From Gammaproteobacteria bacterium (lineage in GTDB: Bacteria; Pseudomonadota; Gammaproteobacteria; Steroidobacterales; Rariloculaceae), in contig JAJEGN010000014.1 of the NCBI GenBank assembly GCA_022819855.1, positions 250,501-314,500 of the forward strand: 64,000 bases of DNA, given 5' to 3'. Shown here piece by piece: positions 34,428 to 43,273 of this stretch. The notes beneath the pieces are model-generated. The model was given only the letters and a program-made list of their open reading frames with translations, was not told the origin of the DNA and did not search any database. The translations under genes and the position numbers were made by a program. Each line of letters starts with the position of its first letter. Within the stretch, counting starts at the first letter, position 1.

Positions 34428-36335
34428 ATGCTGCAGCGCCATTTCACGAACCTCGTCGGCTGGATGAACGGCGCGGGCGTCGTCTGGGTGTTCGCGCTGA
34501 TGTTCCTGATCTGCGCGGACATCACCGGCCGCACGGTGTTCGACAGCCCGATCCGCGGCGTCACGGAGATGGTCTCGCTGTCGCTCGTGGCCTGCGTCTT
34601 CCTGCAGATCGCCTACGCGATCCACCGCGCCCGGCTCACCCGGGCCGAGGTCGTCGTCAACAAGGTTCAAGCGAGCCAACCCGTGCTCGTGAGCGACTGG
34701 TCGGCGGTGCTCTTGGGAGTGGGCTGCCTGATATTCGCGCTGCTCGCGGTCGGCGCCTGGCCCGACTTCATCCGGGCGGCCCGAACGGGCGAATTTGCGG
34801 GGGTCGAGGGCATCTTCACGATCCCGGTCTGGCCGATCAAGATGCTGCTCGTTGTCGGCGCCGCCGTTGCCGCGCTCGAGTGCCTGCGCCAGCTCGTCGG
34901 CCGGCTCGCCGAGTCCGCGCGTCTCGGCGGTGGCGCGGCGGCTTCGATGCCGCGCCTGGCCGCGCTCATCGTCCCGGTGCTCATCGTCGCCTGTGTCGCG
35001 ATCCTCTGGGCCGCGGGCGTCGAGCAGCGCACGGTCGGCGGCGTGATGATCGCGATGGTGCTGCTGCTCATAGCGCTCGGCATGCCGATCGCGATCGCGT
35101 TGCTGCTCGTCGGCTTCCTCGGGCTCGCGATCCTCAAGCAGGACTTCGGCATCGCGACGCGCACGCTCGCGCTCGCCGCCGAAGGCACGATCTCCGAGTA
35201 CGTATTCGCCGCCGTGCCGCTCTTCGTGCTCATGGGCCTTTTCGTCAACGCTTCGGACATTGGCCGCGACGCCTTCCGCGCCGCGCAGCGGATCTTCGGC
35301 TGGATCTACGGCGGACTCGGCGTTGCGACCGTGGCGGCAAACGCGCTCTTCGCGGCCATTACCGGCATCTCGATCGCATCGGCCGCGATCTTCTCGAAGA
35401 TCGCGGTGCCCGAGATGGTGCGGCAGGGCTACACGGCAAGGTTCGCCGTCGGCCTCACGGCCGGCTCCTCCGTGCTCGGCATGCTGATTCCGCCGAGCCT
35501 GCTGCTCATCATCTACGGCGTGATCGCCGAGGTCTCGATCGGCGGGCTCTTCATCGCGGCCGTGATCCCCGGCATCCTGCTCTCGATCGCGTTCGCCGCG
35601 GGCGTCGTGCTCATGGCGTGGCTCACGCCCGGTTTCGTCGGCGACGTCGATCAGGCCCGGGCCGACACCGAATCGATGAGCTGGCTCGACGTGCTGCTCG
35701 GCATCCTGCCGGTTTTCGCGCTCATCATCCTTGTGCTCGGCGGTATCTACGGCGGCGTATTCACGCCGACCGAAGCCGGTGCGGCCGGCGCCTTTGCCGC
35801 GATGCTCATCGCGCTCGTCAAGCGGCGGCTCGACTGGGCGAAGCTCTGGGAAGTGATGCGCGAGACGGGCCAGGTGTCGGTCACGATCCTGTTCCTGATC
35901 ATCGCCGCGAGCACCTTCAGCAGGATGCTGACGCTGACGGAGCTGCCGCAGGATGTGGCGACCTTCCTCGGCAGCACGGGGCTCGGGATGTTCGGATTCC
36001 TGGCCGCGTATCTCGTGCTGCTCATCATCCTCGGCACGGTGCTCGATTCCACCTCGATACTGCTGATCCTGCTGCCGCTCGCGCTGCCCGTCATCGGCGA
36101 GCTCGGCGGCAACCTGATCTGGTTCGGCATCGTGACCGTCGTCGGCATCGAGATCGGACTGATGACGCCGCCGCTCGGGCTCAGCGTCTACGTCATCAAA
36201 TCGAGTCTCGACGACGAGAGCATCTCGCTCGGGACGATATTCGCGGGCGCGTTTCCGTTCGTGCTGATCACGCTCGCGATCACGATTCTCCTGATGGCCT
36301 TCCCCGGGCTCAGCCTCTGGCTGCTGGGCTTGTGA
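34428..36335 (+). CDS. TRAP transporter fused permease DctQM
   Basis: A 635-residue natural fusion: residues about 1-165 form a DctQ-like four-helix part (FLICADITGRTVFDSPIRGV, IYAIHRARLTRAE-like sequence), joined to a DctM part beginning near residue 200 (MPIAIALLLVGFLGLAIL, PLFVLMGLFVNASDIGRD, SVLGMLIPPSLLLIIYG, GVFTPTEAGAAGAF, EIGLMTPPLGLSVYVIKS). ATG 34428 is chosen over TTG 34389. The fusion differs from the separate dctQ and dctM at 23637-25474, so these are two independent systems, not a recent duplication. Confidence 0.93.
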   Translation: MLQRHFTNLVGWMNGAGVVWVFALMFLICADITGRTVFDSPIRGVTEMVSLSLVACVFLQIAYAIHRARLTRAEVVVNKVQASQPVLVSDWSAVLLGVGCLIFALLAVGAWPDFIRAARTGEFAGVEGIFTIPVWPIKMLLVVGAAVAALECLRQLVGRLAESARLGGGAAASMPRLAALIVPVLIVACVAILWAAGVEQRTVGGVMIAMVLLLIALGMPIAIALLLVGFLGLAILKQDFGIATRTLALAAEGTISEYVFAAVPLFVLMGLFVNASDIGRDAFRAAQRIFGWIYGGLGVATVAANALFAAITGISIASAAIFSKIAVPEMVRQGYTARFAVGLTAGSSVLGMLIPPSLLLIIYGVIAEVSIGGLFIAAVIPGILLSIAFAAGVVLMAWLTPGFVGDVDQARADTESMSWLDVLLGILPVFALIILVLGGIYGGVFTPTEAGAAGAFAAMLIALVKRRLDWAKLWEVMRETGQVSVTILFLIIAASTFSRMLTLTELPQDVATFLGSTGLGMFGFLAAYLVLLIILGTVLDSTSILLILLPLALPVIGELGGNLIWFGIVTVVGIEIGLMTPPLGLSVYVIKSSLDDESISLGTIFAGAFPFVLITLAITILLMAFPGLSLWLLGL

Positions 36336-36405
36336 CGACCCTCGGCGTAACCCTTGCGACGGCCATCGTGAAAGCAGGACATCCGCACGAACAGCGGGAG
36401 GCACA

Positions 36406-37479
36406 ATGAACAACAGGCACACAATCGAACTCAGCGGGGCGCTCAACCGCGTTGTCCGCGGACTGGCCGCGTTCCTGGCCCTCGCAGGGCTGACGGGGAC
36501 GGTATCCGCGCAGGAACTCGATGGCACCCTGATCTCGGCCAACCGCATCGGCGGCAGCGTGTCGTTCTTCGACCTGACGACGGGTCTCGAGATGGCGAGG
36601 CTGCCGATCGGGCCGGTCATTCCGCACGAGATCGCCGTTTCGCCCGACGGGCGCTGGGCCCTGACCGGCGAGTACGGCCCCGGCGACAATCGCGGCAGCC
36701 GTCTCGTCGTGATCGACGTCGAGAATGCGCGGATCACCGGCCGCATCGATCTGGGTCCGGGTTCCCGCCCGCACAGCATGATGTTCCTGCCCGACAACCG
36801 CCGCGCCGTCGCGACGCTCGAGGATTCCGACCGGCTCGCGCTCGTCGACACCGTCGACCTCGAGGTGCTCGACACCTGGCCGACGGGGGGACGTGAAGGC
36901 CACATGGTCAGGCTCAGCCCCGACGGTACGCAGGCGTACGTGACGAGCCGCGGCGCCGAAGGCACGCTGTCGGTCATCTCGCTCGAGGACGATTCCGATC
37001 CGGTCGTGATCCGGACGGACATGGGCGCCGAAGGCCTCGCCGTGACGCCCGACGGCAGCGAGGTCTGGGTCGTCAACCGCGCGGTCGGGACGATTTCGGT
37101 CGTCGACACGGAGACCTTGAGTATCGTCGACACGCTCGATACCCAGCCCGGCGCGGGACGAGCCGAAATTTCGGCGGGCGGCAAGGCGCTCGTGCCGAAC
37201 GGCACCGGCGCGCAGGCGGCCATGAGGTACCTGACGCTCTACGACATTGAGGACCGGAGCGTCATCGGTGAACTCGCGACGAATGACGGGCGCCCCGGCA
37301 CGGGCTCGTTCGGCATCCATATCGTCGGCGAGACGGCCTTCGTCGCCGACCGCGGCGAGCGGTCGATCTCGATCTACGACCTCGACAACTTTCCCTCCGC
37401 GCAGGCGCTCGCAAGCGATTTGCCGGACCCCGACGGCCTCGGTTACTCGCCGCTCAGGCTTGCCGTCTTCGGGAGATAG
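36406..37479 (+). CDS. Secreted YVTN-type beta-propeller protein
   Basis: A 357-residue exported protein with a signal peptide ending near TVSAQ (about 36). The rest is a propeller with blade repeats such as PHEIAVSPDGRWALTGEYG, MVRLSPDGTQAYVTSRG and GLAVTPDGSEVWVVNRAVG, each with SPDG/TPDG and VVDT-type strands. Such proteins often accompany transporters or quinoprotein dehydrogenases, but function is unknown. It lies 70 bp after dctQM and 2 bp before the DUF4212 gene, so it probably belongs to one transcript with both. Confidence 0.8.
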   Translation: MNNRHTIELSGALNRVVRGLAAFLALAGLTGTVSAQELDGTLISANRIGGSVSFFDLTTGLEMARLPIGPVIPHEIAVSPDGRWALTGEYGPGDNRGSRLVVIDVENARITGRIDLGPGSRPHSMMFLPDNRRAVATLEDSDRLALVDTVDLEVLDTWPTGGREGHMVRLSPDGTQAYVTSRGAEGTLSVISLEDDSDPVVIRTDMGAEGLAVTPDGSEVWVVNRAVGTISVVDTETLSIVDTLDTQPGAGRAEISAGGKALVPNGTGAQAAMRYLTLYDIEDRSVIGELATNDGRPGTGSFGIHIVGETAFVADRGERSISIYDLDNFPSAQALASDLPDPDGLGYSPLRLAVFGR

Positions 37480-37481
37480 CC

Positions 37482-37823
37482 TTGCAGGCAACAGGCCCCG
37501 ACCTCCACGACCCGCGGGTTCACGCGGCGCTCGATCGCTACTGGCGCAGCAATCTGCGCATCATGGCGACGCTGCTCGTGATCTGGGCGGCGGTCTCGCT
37601 CGGCTGCGGCGTGTTGATCGCCGACTGGCTCAACCAGTTCCGCCTGCCGTTCACCGGTTTCCCGCTCGGTTTCTGGTTCGCGCAGCAGGGCGCCATCGTC
37701 GTCTTCGTGCTCTGCATACTCACCTACTGCGTGGCCATGAACCGGCTCGACCGGCGCCATCACGAGGAACTGGAGGCGATCGCAGCGGACGCCGGCAGTC
37801 AGGCGGGGGAGGAGGGCGCCTGA
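37482..37823 (+). CDS. Sodium/substrate symporter small subunit (DUF4212)
   Basis: A 113-residue protein with two membrane helices (IMATLLVIWAAVSLGCGVLI and QQGAIVVFVLCILTYCVAM) and the conserved RYWRSNLRIM and FPLGFWFAQQG. In many bacteria this small subunit stands directly before the large SSS-family subunit. The start is TTG 37482, preceded by GGGAGA, two bases after the propeller stop. Its stop TGA shares an A with an ATG that opens a 25-codon mini-ORF rather than the large subunit itself. Confidence 0.88.
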   Translation: MQATGPDLHDPRVHAALDRYWRSNLRIMATLLVIWAAVSLGCGVLIADWLNQFRLPFTGFPLGFWFAQQGAIVVFVLCILTYCVAMNRLDRRHHEELEAIAADAGSQAGEEGA

Positions 37824-37900
37824 TGGCTGCGCGCGCCAGGGCGGCAGCGAAGGCTGGCCGAACGGCAACGCTCGCCTGGTTCGCGGAGGAGGGCGCCTGA
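37823..37900 (+). CDS. 25-codon mini-ORF bridging the two symporter genes
   Basis: ATG 37823 overlaps the DUF4212 stop (TGATG), and its own stop TGA at 37898-37900 overlaps the ATG of the large subunit in the same way. It is preceded by GGAGGAGGG and ends in AWFAEEGA, echoing the GEEGA end of the DUF4212 protein. The 19-bp junction GGAGGAGGGCGCCTGATGG occurs at 37808-37826 and again at 37885-37903, 77 bp apart. Translation is possible; a stable product is doubtful, and its role may be only to carry ribosomes to the next gene. Confidence 0.4.
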   Translation: MAARARAAAKAGRTATLAWFAEEGA

Positions 37901-39753
37901 TGGAAACGCGCGAGTGGACGCTGCTCTTCGTCGCGCTGACCTTCGGCCTGTATCTCACGATCGCGTGGCTCTCGCGCGTTCGCGACACGGGCGGCTTCTA
38001 CGTCGCCGGGCGCGGCGTGCCGGCCATGGCCAACGGCATGGCGACGGCTTCGGACTGGATGAGCGCGGCGTCCTTCATCTCGATGGCCGGGCTCATCTCC
38101 TTCATGGGCTTTGCGGGCGGCGTCTATCTCATGGGCTGGACGGGCGGTTACGTGCTGCTCGCGCTGCTGCTCGCCCCGTATCTGAGAAAGTTCGGCTATT
38201 TCACGGTTCCGGATTTCGTCGGCGACCGCTTCGACTCGAACACCGCGCGCGTCGTCGCGGTGCTCTGCGCGCTCTTCATCAGCACCGTTTACGTCGCGGG
38301 CCAGATGCGTGGCGTCGGCGTCGTCTTCAGCCGCTTCCTCGAGGTCGACATCAACACGGGCGTCTTCTTCGGCATGGCGATCGTGTTCTTCTACGCGACG
38401 CTCGGCGGCATGAAGGGCATCACCTGGACGCAGGTCGCGCAGTACTGGGTGCTGATCACGGCGTTTCTGACGGCGGCGATCGCGATCGGGATCAAGCTGA
38501 CCGGCGTGCCCGTGCCGTCGTTGGCGATGGGCGCGGAGCTCGTACCGGAGCAGTCGGGCGGACAGGCCGCGTTCCTGCTCGAGCGGCTCGACCAGATCAG
38601 CGTCGATCTCGGCTTCTCGCGCTACACGGAGGCCTTCGTCGGCAGTTGGGACAAGGTCAACGTCTTCTGCGTGACGCTCGCGCTGATGTGCGGCACGGCC
38701 GGCCTCCCGCACGTGCTCGTGCGCTTCTACACCGTGCCGAGCGTGCGCGCCGCGCGCTGGAGCGCGATGTGGGCGCTGTTCTTCATCGCGCTGCTGTATC
38801 TGACCGCGCCCGCAACGGCCGCGTTCGCGCGCTACTTTATGATCGAGAGCCTGAACGGAGCGACTGCCGAAACCCTGCCCGAGTGGTACCGCAACTGGGA
38901 GCAGACGGGGCTCATCAACTGGTTCGACGACGGCGACGGGCAGGTCCTCTATTCGGCCGGCGCCGACAACGAGATCTACCGCAACGGCTCGGTCGGGGCC
39001 GCGGAGATGGTGCAGATCGAACTCGCGCACCAGCGATGGCTCGACACGGGCGGCGCCGAGGGCGCCGACGCGCGCGCTGAACTCAGTGCGCGGGGTCTCG
39101 CCGGACCCGACCAGGACATCATCGTGCTCGCGACGCCCGAGATGGCGGAACTCGCGTCCTGGATCATCGCGCTGATCGCGGCGGGCGGCCTCGCCGCCGC
39201 GCTGTCGACGGCGAGCGGCTTGCTGCTCGTCATGTCGTCGGCGATCTCACACGATCTCTATTACCGGATCTTCAGGCCGACGGCGACCGAGGCGCAGCGG
39301 CTGCTCGTCGGCCGTTCGGTCATCGCCGTCGCCGTCGTCATCGCGGGACTCTTCGGGATCTACCCGCCGGGCTTCGTGAGCCAGGTCGTCGCGTTCGCGT
39401 TCGGCCTCGCGGCCGCGAGCCTCTTCCCTGTGCTGATCCTCGGCATCTTCTCCAAACGGGTCGGTACGATCCCGGCGATCGCCGGCATGGTCGTCGGCAT
39501 CGGTTTCACGGCGTCGTACATCGTGTCGTCGGTCTATTTCGGCATGGCGCCGTGGACCTTCGGCATCCTCGAGAACGGCCTCAATCCGCAGGGCATCGGC
39601 GTCATCGGGATGCTGCTCAATTTCGGCGTGACGCTGTCGCTGACGCCGGTCTTCCCGCCGCCGAGCGAAGCCTCGCAGGACATGGTCGACCAGGTTCGCG
39701 AGCCTGAAGGCGTCGGTCCGGCCGCGCAGATCGAGCAGGCGATCGATCACTGA
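37900..39753 (+). CDS. Sodium/solute symporter large subunit (VC_2705-like SSS family)
   Basis: A 617-residue membrane protein of the sodium/solute symporter family with about thirteen hydrophobic segments. FYVAGRGVPAMANGMATASD, DWMSAASFISMAGLISFMGF, GMKGITWTQVAQYWVLI and MCGTAGLPHVLVRFYTVPS are typical of the subgroup paired with DUF4212, often annotated as acetate or monocarboxylate symporters. A soluble insertion lies at about residues 315-405 between membrane segments. Start ATG 37900 has the SD GGAGGAGGG just before it. Confidence 0.9.
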   Translation: METREWTLLFVALTFGLYLTIAWLSRVRDTGGFYVAGRGVPAMANGMATASDWMSAASFISMAGLISFMGFAGGVYLMGWTGGYVLLALLLAPYLRKFGYFTVPDFVGDRFDSNTARVVAVLCALFISTVYVAGQMRGVGVVFSRFLEVDINTGVFFGMAIVFFYATLGGMKGITWTQVAQYWVLITAFLTAAIAIGIKLTGVPVPSLAMGAELVPEQSGGQAAFLLERLDQISVDLGFSRYTEAFVGSWDKVNVFCVTLALMCGTAGLPHVLVRFYTVPSVRAARWSAMWALFFIALLYLTAPATAAFARYFMIESLNGATAETLPEWYRNWEQTGLINWFDDGDGQVLYSAGADNEIYRNGSVGAAEMVQIELAHQRWLDTGGAEGADARAELSARGLAGPDQDIIVLATPEMAELASWIIALIAAGGLAAALSTASGLLLVMSSAISHDLYYRIFRPTATEAQRLLVGRSVIAVAVVIAGLFGIYPPGFVSQVVAFAFGLAAASLFPVLILGIFSKRVGTIPAIAGMVVGIGFTASYIVSSVYFGMAPWTFGILENGLNPQGIGVIGMLLNFGVTLSLTPVFPPPSEASQDMVDQVREPEGVGPAAQIEQAIDH

Positions 39754-39852
39754 ACCTGGTCGCAAAGGCCCGGGCGAGGGTTGCGCACTCGAGCAGGCGC
39801 CTGCGCGTAGTAATCCAGTGCGATCAACGCGGCGCTTGATGCGATGTTCGCG

Positions 39853-41244
39853 CTATCCCGGCAGCACCCGGTTCGGGTTGAGTATCCCCTTCGGATCGAG
39901 CGCGGCCTTAAGGAGCCGCATGAGTTCGATCTCTTCCGCCGTTCGCGATTCGTGCAGGTAGCCGCGCTTGAGCGTGCCGATGCCGTGCTCGGCCGCCACC
40001 GAGCCGTCGTGCGCACCGGTCGCCGCATAGACGATGTCGCAAAGCGCCGGCATGTCGGCCTCGCGTCCGGTCGTCACGGCGAGGTGCAGATTGTTGTCGC
40101 CGATGTGGCCGAAGACGTGGTTCTGCACCGCGTCGAAGCCCGCGGTGAATTCGCGGTCGACCTGAGCGAGAAACGACGGCATCCGGGCAATCGGCATGCT
40201 CACGTCGAAGGCGAGCATGGGTTGCAGCAGGGGCGTGATGTCGCCGATGCCGTCGCGGATTGCCCAGAACGATTCGCGCTCGCGCTCCGAGTGGGCAATC
40301 GCCGCATCGACGATGATGCCCTCGTCGAGCGCGAACTCGAGCGCTGCTTCGACGCGCTCGCGGTCTGCGGCCTCGTCGGAGCCTTCCGTCTCGATCAGGA
40401 CGTACATCGGATGGCGATCGGCGAACGGCGAGCGGACGGTCTCGACGTTATCGACGACTGAGTGCAGATACGACTCCCACATCGCCTCGAACGCGCTCAG
40501 CGAACCGCCGAGGCGCGTCTGCAGCGCCTGCAGCAGCGCTACCGCTTCGGGGAAGCCTTCGAGCGCGCAGAGCGCCGCGGTCTTGCTCGGCAGTTGCGGC
40601 CAGAGCCTGAGCACGGCGCGCGTGACGATGCCGAGCGTGCCTTCGGTGCCGATGAAGAGTTGCTTGAGATCGTAGCCCGCGTTGTTCTTGAGCATGCGGT
40701 TCATGGAGCTTACGACCGTGCCGTCGGCGAGCACGGCCTCGAGCCCGAGCACGAGGTTGCGCATCATGCCGAAGCGGATGACCTGGTTGCCGCCCGCGTT
40801 CGTCGCGATGTTGCCGCCGATCGTGCAGGAGCCGCGTGCGCCGAGGTCGAGCGGAAACAGGAAGCCGGCCGCCGCAGCGGCTTCCTGCAATGTCTGCAGC
40901 GGAGTCGCGGCGAGCACCGTGGCCGTCATCGAGTCCGTGTCGATCTCCTCGATCCCCGACATTCGTTCCATCGAGATCGCGATCTCGCCGGGTTGCGGGG
41001 TCGCGCCGCCGGCGAGCCCCGTCATGCCGCCCTGCACGACGACGCCTTGTCCTGCTGCGTGGCAGCATTTCATGACGGCGGAGAGTTCCTCGGTCGAACC
41101 TGGCCGGACGACGGCGGCCGGCGCGCAGGCGTGTTCGCCGCTGAAGTCGACGTGATGCTTTTCGCCGATCCCGTCGCCGGTGAGCACGCCCCCGGGGCCG
41201 AGGGCCTGTTCGAGTTCGGTGAGGATTGCTGGCGTGGTGCTCAT
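39853..41244 (-). CDS. FAD-linked oxidase, GlcD/D-2-hydroxyacid dehydrogenase type
   Basis: A 463-residue PCMH-type flavoprotein. The FAD-binding part has VVVQGGMTGLAGGATPQPGE and CTIGGNIATNAGGNQVIRFG; the C-terminal FAD-oxidase domain has HVFGHIGDNNLHLAV and AEHGIGTLKRGYL with the usual histidines, and ends LDPKGILNPNRVLPG. The family includes D-lactate dehydrogenase, glycolate oxidase GlcD and D-2-hydroxyglutarate dehydrogenase; substrate undetermined. No GlcE or GlcF gene is adjacent, favouring a single-subunit D-2-hydroxyacid dehydrogenase. Confidence 0.9.
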   Translation of the reverse strand: MSTTPAILTELEQALGPGGVLTGDGIGEKHHVDFSGEHACAPAAVVRPGSTEELSAVMKCCHAAGQGVVVQGGMTGLAGGATPQPGEIAISMERMSGIEEIDTDSMTATVLAATPLQTLQEAAAAAGFLFPLDLGARGSCTIGGNIATNAGGNQVIRFGMMRNLVLGLEAVLADGTVVSSMNRMLKNNAGYDLKQLFIGTEGTLGIVTRAVLRLWPQLPSKTAALCALEGFPEAVALLQALQTRLGGSLSAFEAMWESYLHSVVDNVETVRSPFADRHPMYVLIETEGSDEAADRERVEAALEFALDEGIIVDAAIAHSERERESFWAIRDGIGDITPLLQPMLAFDVSMPIARMPSFLAQVDREFTAGFDAVQNHVFGHIGDNNLHLAVTTGREADMPALCDIVYAATGAHDGSVAAEHGIGTLKRGYLHESRTAEEIELMRLLKAALDPKGILNPNRVLPG

Positions 41245-41534
41245 GCGCGTGGCTGAGTCGCTGATTCCGCGGAGCGCCGATTGTCGATGCTCGCACTACG
41301 CCGAGTCCAGCACGCTTCCCCAGCCCCGTCTGGCAGCGTCTGCCGCGCTGCTGCCCCTGCGCCGTTGCCCGGCTTCGGTGTGCGCCCACCCCGCGCACGC
41401 AAGTGGAGTGCTGCCGGCGCCGAATTCCCCCTCGGCGCCGGTGTCCACCGGCAGCCGCGCGCAACCGTTGCGACCGTATCCGCTACCATGCGCAGCTTCG
41501 CGAAGCTGTCAGCACGAAGGAAGCGGCTCGAACG
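41245..41534. other. Divergent intergenic region, nothing recognised
   Basis: This 290-bp GC-rich stretch separates the divergently transcribed FAD-linked oxidase and GST genes. No tRNA, clear promoter hexamers or hairpin stood out by eye. Presumably it holds both promoters. Confidence 0.4.
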
Positions 41535-42197
41535 ATGATCGATCTTTATACCTGGCCGACGCCGAACGGACGCAAGGCGTCGATCATGCTCGAGGAAGTC
41601 GGACTGCCTTACCGGGCGACGCCCGTCAACATCGGCAAGGACGAACAGTACGAGCCCGAGTTCCTCAGGATCAGTCCGAACAACAAGATCCCCGCGATCG
41701 TCGACCACGACACGGGCATCTCGCTCATGGAGTCGGGCGCGATCCTGCTGTACCTGGCCGAGAAGACCGGAACGCTCATGCCGACGTCGAGTCCGGCGAA
41801 GTGGAAGGTCATGGAATGGCTCATGATGCAGATGGGCGGCGTCGGCCCGATGTTGGGCCAGACGCATCACTTCAACCATTTCAATCCGGACAAGTCCGAA
41901 TACGCGCGCCAGCGTTATCTGAAGGAGGCGGCCCGGCTCTACGGCGTGCTCGACCGGCGGCTCGCCGAGTCGGAATTCCTCGCCGGCGACTACTCGATCG
42001 CCGACATCGCGACCTGGCCCTGGGTCTCGCGCTACGAATGGCAGGGTATCGACTGGGCGGACTATCCGAACCTCAAGCGCTGGTACCTGGCCATCGCCGT
42101 GCGGCCGGCGGTCCAACGCGGCTACGACGTGCCACACCACGTCAATCCGATTCCGACGCCCGACGACGACCAGCCTGCTGCCCGACAACGAGCCTGA
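41535..42197 (+). CDS. Glutathione S-transferase (Nu/YghU-type)
   Basis: A 220-residue GST. The N-terminal thioredoxin-like domain has LYTWPTPNGRKASIMLEEVG and NNKIPAIVDHDTGISLMESG, the glutathione-binding cis-proline and ESGAIL motif; TPNGRKA is typical of bacterial disulfide-bond oxidoreductases YfcG and YghU. The helical domain ends WYLAIAVRPAVQRGYDV. The last dozen residues, PDDDQPAARQRA, are encoded by the first unit of a 41-bp tandem repeat and are not part of the GST fold. Confidence 0.9.
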   Translation: MIDLYTWPTPNGRKASIMLEEVGLPYRATPVNIGKDEQYEPEFLRISPNNKIPAIVDHDTGISLMESGAILLYLAEKTGTLMPTSSPAKWKVMEWLMMQMGGVGPMLGQTHHFNHFNPDKSEYARQRYLKEAARLYGVLDRRLAESEFLAGDYSIADIATWPWVSRYEWQGIDWADYPNLKRWYLAIAVRPAVQRGYDVPHHVNPIPTPDDDQPAARQRA

Positions 42198-42239
42198 TGC
42201 CCGACGACGACCAGCCTGCTGCCCGACAACGAGCCTGAT
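42158..42239. repeat. Two identical 41-bp tandem repeats at the end of the GST gene
   Basis: Units 42158-42198 and 42199-42239 are identical, and a degenerate third starts at 42240. Each contains a stop and start overlap, TGATG. The GST stops in unit 1; ATG 42197 opens a 13-residue ORF, MPDDDQPAARQRA, ending in unit 2, whose ATG 42238 opens a further 14-residue ORF ending at 42282. The first mini-ORF repeats the GST C-terminal peptide exactly. Confidence 0.9.
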
Positions 42240-42305
42240 GCTCGACGACCGGCCTGTTGACCGGTCATGCCTGCCGTCCTGACCGTTCCGACGGCAAGGG
42301 TGGGA

Positions 42306-43241
42306 TCAGGCTGCTCCGTGCCGCGCTGAACCGTCGTTGAATTCGAGCGCTACCTCGCGAAGCGCGCGAATGTGGTCCGGACCCGCGCCGCAGCAGCCGC
42401 CGAGCACGCGTGCGTCGGCGTCGACCCAGCGGACGGCGAGTTCCGCGAGCCCCGAGGGCGAAAGGACGGGTGGCGTCCGGCCCCCGTCGGGCGTGTCCGT
42501 GTCGAGCACCGGGTAGGCGCCGGTGGGTCCGTCCCACTGCGATCGGATCGCGGCGAGCGCAGGCGCCACGGCTTCCGGCGGTGTGTGCATCACGGTGACG
42601 ACCGCGGGCTCGAAGGCAAGCAGCGTCCGCAGCGTCACATCGATCGGAATTTCCGGATAGTCGAAGCCGACAAGGGACGATCCTTCTGCGCCGAGGCGGC
42701 AGCTCAACCCCAGCCACAAGGGCAGGCCGACGTCAGCGGCCGCCTCGCAAGCCCGGATCGCATGCTCGTCGTCCTGCATCATTTCGAGCACGAGCAGATC
42801 GACGCCGAGTTCGGCAAGCAGTTCGGCGATCTCGCGATAGTCGCGTGCCTCGGTGTCCGGATCGGGATAGGCGCCGAGATCGAGGCCCGGCGGCACGCAG
42901 GAGATCGACCCCGCGACGGCGACGTCCGCGCCCGTGGCGTCGCGGGCCGCGAACGCCGCCCGGACCGCGCGTTCGTTGATGGAGCGGAACTCGCTGCCCC
43001 GTCCGGCGGACTCGAGTACAAAGCGCGTCGTGCCGAAGGTGTTCGCCGTGATCATCTCGGCGCCGGCAAGGATGAAGTCCGCGTGGATGTCTCGGAGAAG
43101 CTCGGCATGCGCGGCGGCTGCCAGACCGCTCCACGCCGTCTCGTTCAGGCGGAATCCGCGCTTTACGAGTTCGCTGCCCATGCCGCCGTCGATCACGACG
43201 ACGCGGCCTTCGGCCAGCCTCTCCTGCCACGACGCGATCAT
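42306..43241 (-). CDS. Homocysteine S-methyltransferase family protein
   Basis: A 311-residue zinc-dependent methyltransferase domain (Hcy-binding, MmuM/MHT type). RVVVIDGGMGSELVKRGF opens the barrel, ITANTFGTTRFVL is typical, and the zinc ligands are the Cys in LGLSCRLG and the pair in LGGCCGAGPDHI. It would methylate homocysteine using S-methylmethionine, betaine-like or other donors. ATG 43241 (MIASWQERL) is chosen; upstream codons lie in the vapC end. It lies 32 bp downstream of vapC on the same strand. Confidence 0.88.
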   Translation of the reverse strand: MIASWQERLAEGRVVVIDGGMGSELVKRGFRLNETAWSGLAAAAHAELLRDIHADFILAGAEMITANTFGTTRFVLESAGRGSEFRSINERAVRAAFAARDATGADVAVAGSISCVPPGLDLGAYPDPDTEARDYREIAELLAELGVDLLVLEMMQDDEHAIRACEAAADVGLPLWLGLSCRLGAEGSSLVGFDYPEIPIDVTLRTLLAFEPAVVTVMHTPPEAVAPALAAIRSQWDGPTGAYPVLDTDTPDGGRTPPVLSPSGLAELAVRWVDADARVLGGCCGAGPDHIRALREVALEFNDGSARHGAA

Positions 43242-43273
43242 GTGGCCGAGCGTAACGCAACAGCCGCAGTTTC

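Noticed and set aside
34368..37223. A 951-codon open frame on the minus strand across the TRAP permease and propeller genes
   Set aside because: It is antisense to clear genes and rich in Arg, Asp, His and Glu in the way GC-rich shadow frames are; it shows no family motif.
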